Source: an uncultured Clostridia bacterium (lineage in GTDB: Bacteria; Bacillota; Clostridia; Oscillospirales; Ruminococcaceae). Taken from it: 64,000 nt of DNA. Location: contig CANQVE010000006.1 in assembly GCA_947627205.1 (NCBI GenBank), positions 1 through 64,000 of the forward strand. Direction: 5' to 3'. The translations under genes and the position numbers were made by a program. This document shows, one piece after another, positions 61,821 to 64,000 of the stretch. Every line of letters begins with the position of its first letter. Position 1 is the stretch's first letter. Under the pieces are notes generated by a model. That model was not told where the DNA came from and made no database searches. It worked only from the letters and a program-made list of their open reading frames with translations.

Positions 61821-62729
61821 ATGGCTAATATTACACCAAAGGACGTAAAAGAGCTGCGCGATATGACGGGCTGCGGTATGATGGACTGCAAGAGAGCGCT
61901 CGAGGACGCAAACGGCGACCGCGATGAGGCTGTAAAGATACTTCGTGAAAAAGGTCTTGCAAAGGCGGCTAAAAAGGCGGGAAGAATTGCCGCAGAGGGC
62001 GTTGTAAAGACGCTTGTAAAGGGCGATAAGGGCATTATCGCCGAGATAAACTGCGAAACAGACTTCTGCGCTAAGTCGGAGAAGTTCTTAGAGCTTGTTG
62101 AGGATATCGCGAACACTATTCTTGAAAGCGATGCTGAAACTCCCGAGGCTCTTATGAGCTGTAAGGTAGCGGGTGCTGAAGAGACTGTAGAGGCATATCT
62201 TACAAATAAGATAGCGACTATCGGCGAGAATATAAAGATCCGCCGTTTTGCTAAGATGCAGGGCGAGCTTACGGGATATATGCACGACGGAGGCAGAATA
62301 GGAACGCTTCTCAGAATATCCACCGACAAGCCCGACAGCGCGGAAGTAAAAGAGTGCGCAAAGAACGCCGCTCTCCAGGTAACTGCTCTTAACGCTCAGT
62401 ATATCAGCAGAGATACTGTTCCCGCAGATGTTCTTGCAAATGAAAAGGAAGTACAGACAAAGCTCGTTGAGCAGGAGGGAAAGCCCGCAAACGTAGCGGA
62501 GAAGATAGTAGAGGGACGTATCAGAAAGTTCTACGAGGACGTTTGTCTGCTTGACCAGAAGTATTTCAAGGACGATTCTATGAATGTCGGAAAGTATATA
62601 GACAGCGTTGCAAAGGCTCAGGGCTGTTCGATAAAGGTCGAGGAGTTTATCCGCTTTGAGCGCGGCGAGGGCATTGAGAAAAAGGCTGACGATTTCGCGG
62701 CAGAAGTTGCACAGCTTGCAGGAAACTGA
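61821..62729 (+). CDS. tsf: Elongation factor Ts
   Basis: The GDP exchange factor for EF-Tu. The 302 residues include the N-terminal UBA-like domain with KELRDMTGCGMMDCKRALE, the IAAEGVV segment and NCETDFCAKSE, a core EF-Tu contact. The ATG at 61812 is only one base from GAGGAG (61805-61810), so ATG 61821 is used. A strong terminator follows. Confidence 0.97.
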   Translation: MANITPKDVKELRDMTGCGMMDCKRALEDANGDRDEAVKILREKGLAKAAKKAGRIAAEGVVKTLVKGDKGIIAEINCETDFCAKSEKFLELVEDIANTILESDAETPEALMSCKVAGAEETVEAYLTNKIATIGENIKIRRFAKMQGELTGYMHDGGRIGTLLRISTDKPDSAEVKECAKNAALQVTALNAQYISRDTVPADVLANEKEVQTKLVEQEGKPANVAEKIVEGRIRKFYEDVCLLDQKYFKDDSMNVGKYIDSVAKAQGCSIKVEEFIRFERGEGIEKKADDFAAEVAQLAGN

Positions 62730-62750
62730 TTTAATCAAAAAAAAGATATT

Positions 62751-62783
62751 CGGCTCTCCGTTTTGGAGAGCCGTTATTTTTTT
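62751..62783 (+). terminator. Terminator after tsf
   Basis: CGGCTCTCC (62751-62759) pairs with GGAGAGCCG (62765-62773), followed by TTATTTTTTT. The right arm and T-run are repeated twice more in the tandem block that follows. Confidence 0.88.
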
Positions 62784-63095
62784 AAGAATTTCGGGCAGGC
62801 AACAAGAGTTCCCCGAAATTCTTACCTCTTACATCTTATCTCTTACCTCTTACATCTTATCTCTTACCTCTAAAAGGAGAGCCGTTAATTTTTTTAAGAA
62901 TTTCGGGCAGGCAACAAGAGTTCCCCGAAATTCTTACCTCTTACATCTTATCTCTTACCTCTTACATCTTATCTCTTACCTCTAAAAGGAGAGCCGTTAA
63001 TTTTTTTAAGAATTTCGGGCAGGCAACAAGAGTTCCCCGAAATTCTTACCTCTTACATCTTATCTCTAACCTCTAAAAGGGCGAGCCGTTTTTTT
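62765..63095. repeat. Tandem repeat block, units of 111-112 bases with nested 21-base repeats
   Basis: Three near-identical units start at 62765, 62876 and 62988. Each holds the right arm of the tsf terminator (GGAGAGCCG plus a T-run), a hairpin AAGAATTTCGGG/CCCCGAAATTCTT around an unpaired loop, and a CT-rich part made of TCTTACCTCTTACATCTTATC steps. The third unit has one 21-base step fewer. This fills the gap between tsf and spoIIID; no gene is seen. Confidence 0.85.
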
Positions 63096-63100
63096 ATGTA

Positions 63101-63373
63101 TTATGCCGTTCTTGATCTTAACTCCTTATACTTTCTCTTTGTCGCTTCTCCTCCGCGTATATGGCGTTCCTGCTTGTTTTTGTTGAGGACTGCTTTTACT
63201 TTTTCATAAAGCGCTTTGTTTACTTTTGGGAGTTTGGAGGTAATGTCCTGATGAACCGTGCTTTTGCTTATCCCGAATTGTTTTGCGGTACTTCTGACGG
63301 TTGCGTTATTTTCGACAATATATGTTCCGAGTACGACACACCTTTCGTCATTTCCTTTGTTTATCATTTTCAA
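63101..63373 (-). CDS. spoIIID: Stage III sporulation regulator SpoIIID
   Basis: A 90-residue DNA-binding regulator of mother-cell sporulation genes. The helix-turn-helix is TVRSTAKQFGISKSTVHQDI (about 25-44) and the closing RHIRGGEATKRKYK matches the family's basic helix. The start is uncertain: TTG at 63373 is about 10 bases after AAAGGGG, while ATG at 63367 is further away (16 bases). It indicates a spore-forming lineage, though it alone does not prove sporulation. Confidence 0.93.
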   Translation of the reverse strand: MKMINKGNDERCVVLGTYIVENNATVRSTAKQFGISKSTVHQDITSKLPKVNKALYEKVKAVLNKNKQERHIRGGEATKRKYKELRSRTA

Positions 63374-63455
63374 CGAAATTCAACCCCTTTCAAACTGTAT
63401 AGCACTAAATTTTATGTCCTTTGTGACAGGATTATGATTGCGGACAAATTCACTA

Positions 63456-63484
63456 TTGACTTTTAGGGAGAAAAACGTTATAAT
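63456..63484 (+). promoter_or_regulatory. Promoter of the YnbB-type gene
   Basis: TTGACT (63456-63461) and TATAAT (63479-63484), 17 bases apart. Confidence 0.8.
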
Positions 63485-63524
63485 TTAAAAGGCGGAGTAT
63501 TTTTATCAGACAGAGGAGAATAAA

Positions 63525-64000
63525 ATGATATTTGAATTCAGTCCCGAGCTTATAGAAGCGGAGCTTTCGGCTCTCGAAAAATGTAAGGAGCAGTTTGAAA
63601 AGCTCGACAGACTTTGCGGGCAAAACGGGGAAAAAGTCTTAAAGGCTTTTATCGACAACAGGATAAGCGAAATGCACCTTAAAGGCACAACAGGCTACGG
63701 CTATGACGACGCCGGCAGGGATAAGCTCGACGCGGTATTCGCTCAGGTCTTGGGCGCAGAAGACGCGCTTGTGCGCCATAATTTCGTAAACGGCACTCAT
63801 GCAATAGTGACCGCTCTGTTTGGCGTTCTTAGAGCGGGCGACAAGATATTGTTCACGACTTCAAAACCGTATGATACCGTCTGCGACGCGGTTTTCGGAG
63901 AGAATATCGGCTCTCTCAAAGATTACGGAATAACGGCGGAAGTTGCGGAGCTTACAGAGCAGGGAATGCCCGATCTTGAAAAAATATCCGAGCGCGCAAA
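63525..64000 (+). CDS. Methionine gamma-lyase-family protein (YnbB-like), 3' end missing
   Basis: The first 158 residues of a PLP-dependent protein of the YnbB/aluminium-resistance family, cut by the window edge. LKGTTGYGYDDAGRDKLD, VRHNFVNGTHAI and LRAGDKILFTTSKPYDT are characteristic; the PLP lysine lies beyond the end. It was assigned from similarity to Cys/Met enzymes, but its real substrate is unknown. GAGGAG precedes the ATG and it has its own promoter. Confidence 0.85.
   Translation, partial: MIFEFSPELIEAELSALEKCKEQFEKLDRLCGQNGEKVLKAFIDNRISEMHLKGTTGYGYDDAGRDKLDAVFAQVLGAEDALVRHNFVNGTHAIVTALFGVLRAGDKILFTTSKPYDTVCDAVFGENIGSLKDYGITAEVAELTEQGMPDLEKISERA

Noticed and set aside
62765-63095. 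Possible CRISPR array
   Set aside because: Units repeat as a whole with no unique spacers, and no cas genes are near. It is an ordinary tandem repeat.

Overview
The window looks like chromosomal DNA of a low-to-mid GC, spore-forming Firmicute of the class Clostridia, probably near the Oscillospiraceae/Ruminococcaceae. This is an inference from gene content and order: a pheST T-box, an infC-rpmI-rplT operon with an L20-type leader, rnc-(radical SAM)-smc-ftsY, rdgB-yhbY-nadD-yqeK-rsfS, aroQ-M24-efp, a YlmC/YmxH protein, SpoIIID, a SpoIID-domain protein and class B sortases. Many TTGACA-17-TATAAT promoters can be read directly. No tRNA, rRNA, CRISPR array, prophage or intact insertion sequence was recognised.

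Layout. 1-1.1 kb: a SLOG protein divergent from an XRE regulator. 1.1-6.2 kb: a vitamin B5/CoA operon, panG-panB-panC-panD-coaBC-coaX, going from ketopantoate to 4'-phosphopantetheine behind a structured leader. 6.2-13.9 kb: a large membrane protein, a small regulator-like protein, a hybrid histidine kinase with two solute-binding sensor domains, a macro-domain/HTH protein, a VWA protein, and on the minus strand an unpredicted 57-residue Cys/Gly-rich peptide with its own leader. 14.2-17.4 kb: cysteine desulfurase, crcB, thiI, pncC. 17.4-22.9 kb: three consecutive class B sortases, a secreted Ser-rich SpoIID-domain protein and an acetyltransferase. 22.9-26.1 kb: an iron alcohol dehydrogenase and an XRE-AbrB regulator with an ABC exporter. 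26.1-28.0 kb: an AT-richer ATPase gene bracketed by two diverged copies of the pheT 3' end plus terminator. 28.0-33.5 kb (minus strand): pheST under a T-box, then an MBL hydrolase and a pyridoxamine kinase. 33.6-46.7 kb: infC-rpmI-rplT, an rRNA methyltransferase, topA, trmFO, plsX, rnc, radical SAM, smc, ftsY. 46.7-54.4 kb: rdgB to rsfS, rpsU, yqeG, an endonuclease IV-like protein, aroQ, an M24 protein, a SUKH protein, efp. 54.6-61 kb: hisC, metY, a DUF218 protein, an ABC-F protein, an exonuclease, YlmC/YmxH. 61-64 kb: rpsB-tsf, a tandem repeat block, spoIIID and the start of a YnbB-type PLP enzyme.

Most genes are housekeeping. The parts most worth attention are: (1) the ATPase island at the pheT 3' end, which has the footprint of integration at a gene end; (2) the three sortases sharing unusual N- and C-terminal motifs beside a SpoIID-domain hydrolase; (3) the hidden Cys/Gly-rich peptide whose upstream region carries a promoter followed by an intrinsic terminator; (4) two apparently decayed enzymes in conserved places, an M24 protein beside efp that lacks metal ligands and an ABC-F protein with a dead-looking second ATPase site; and (5) RNA leaders upstream of pan, infC and rpsB, with infC using an AUC start codon.
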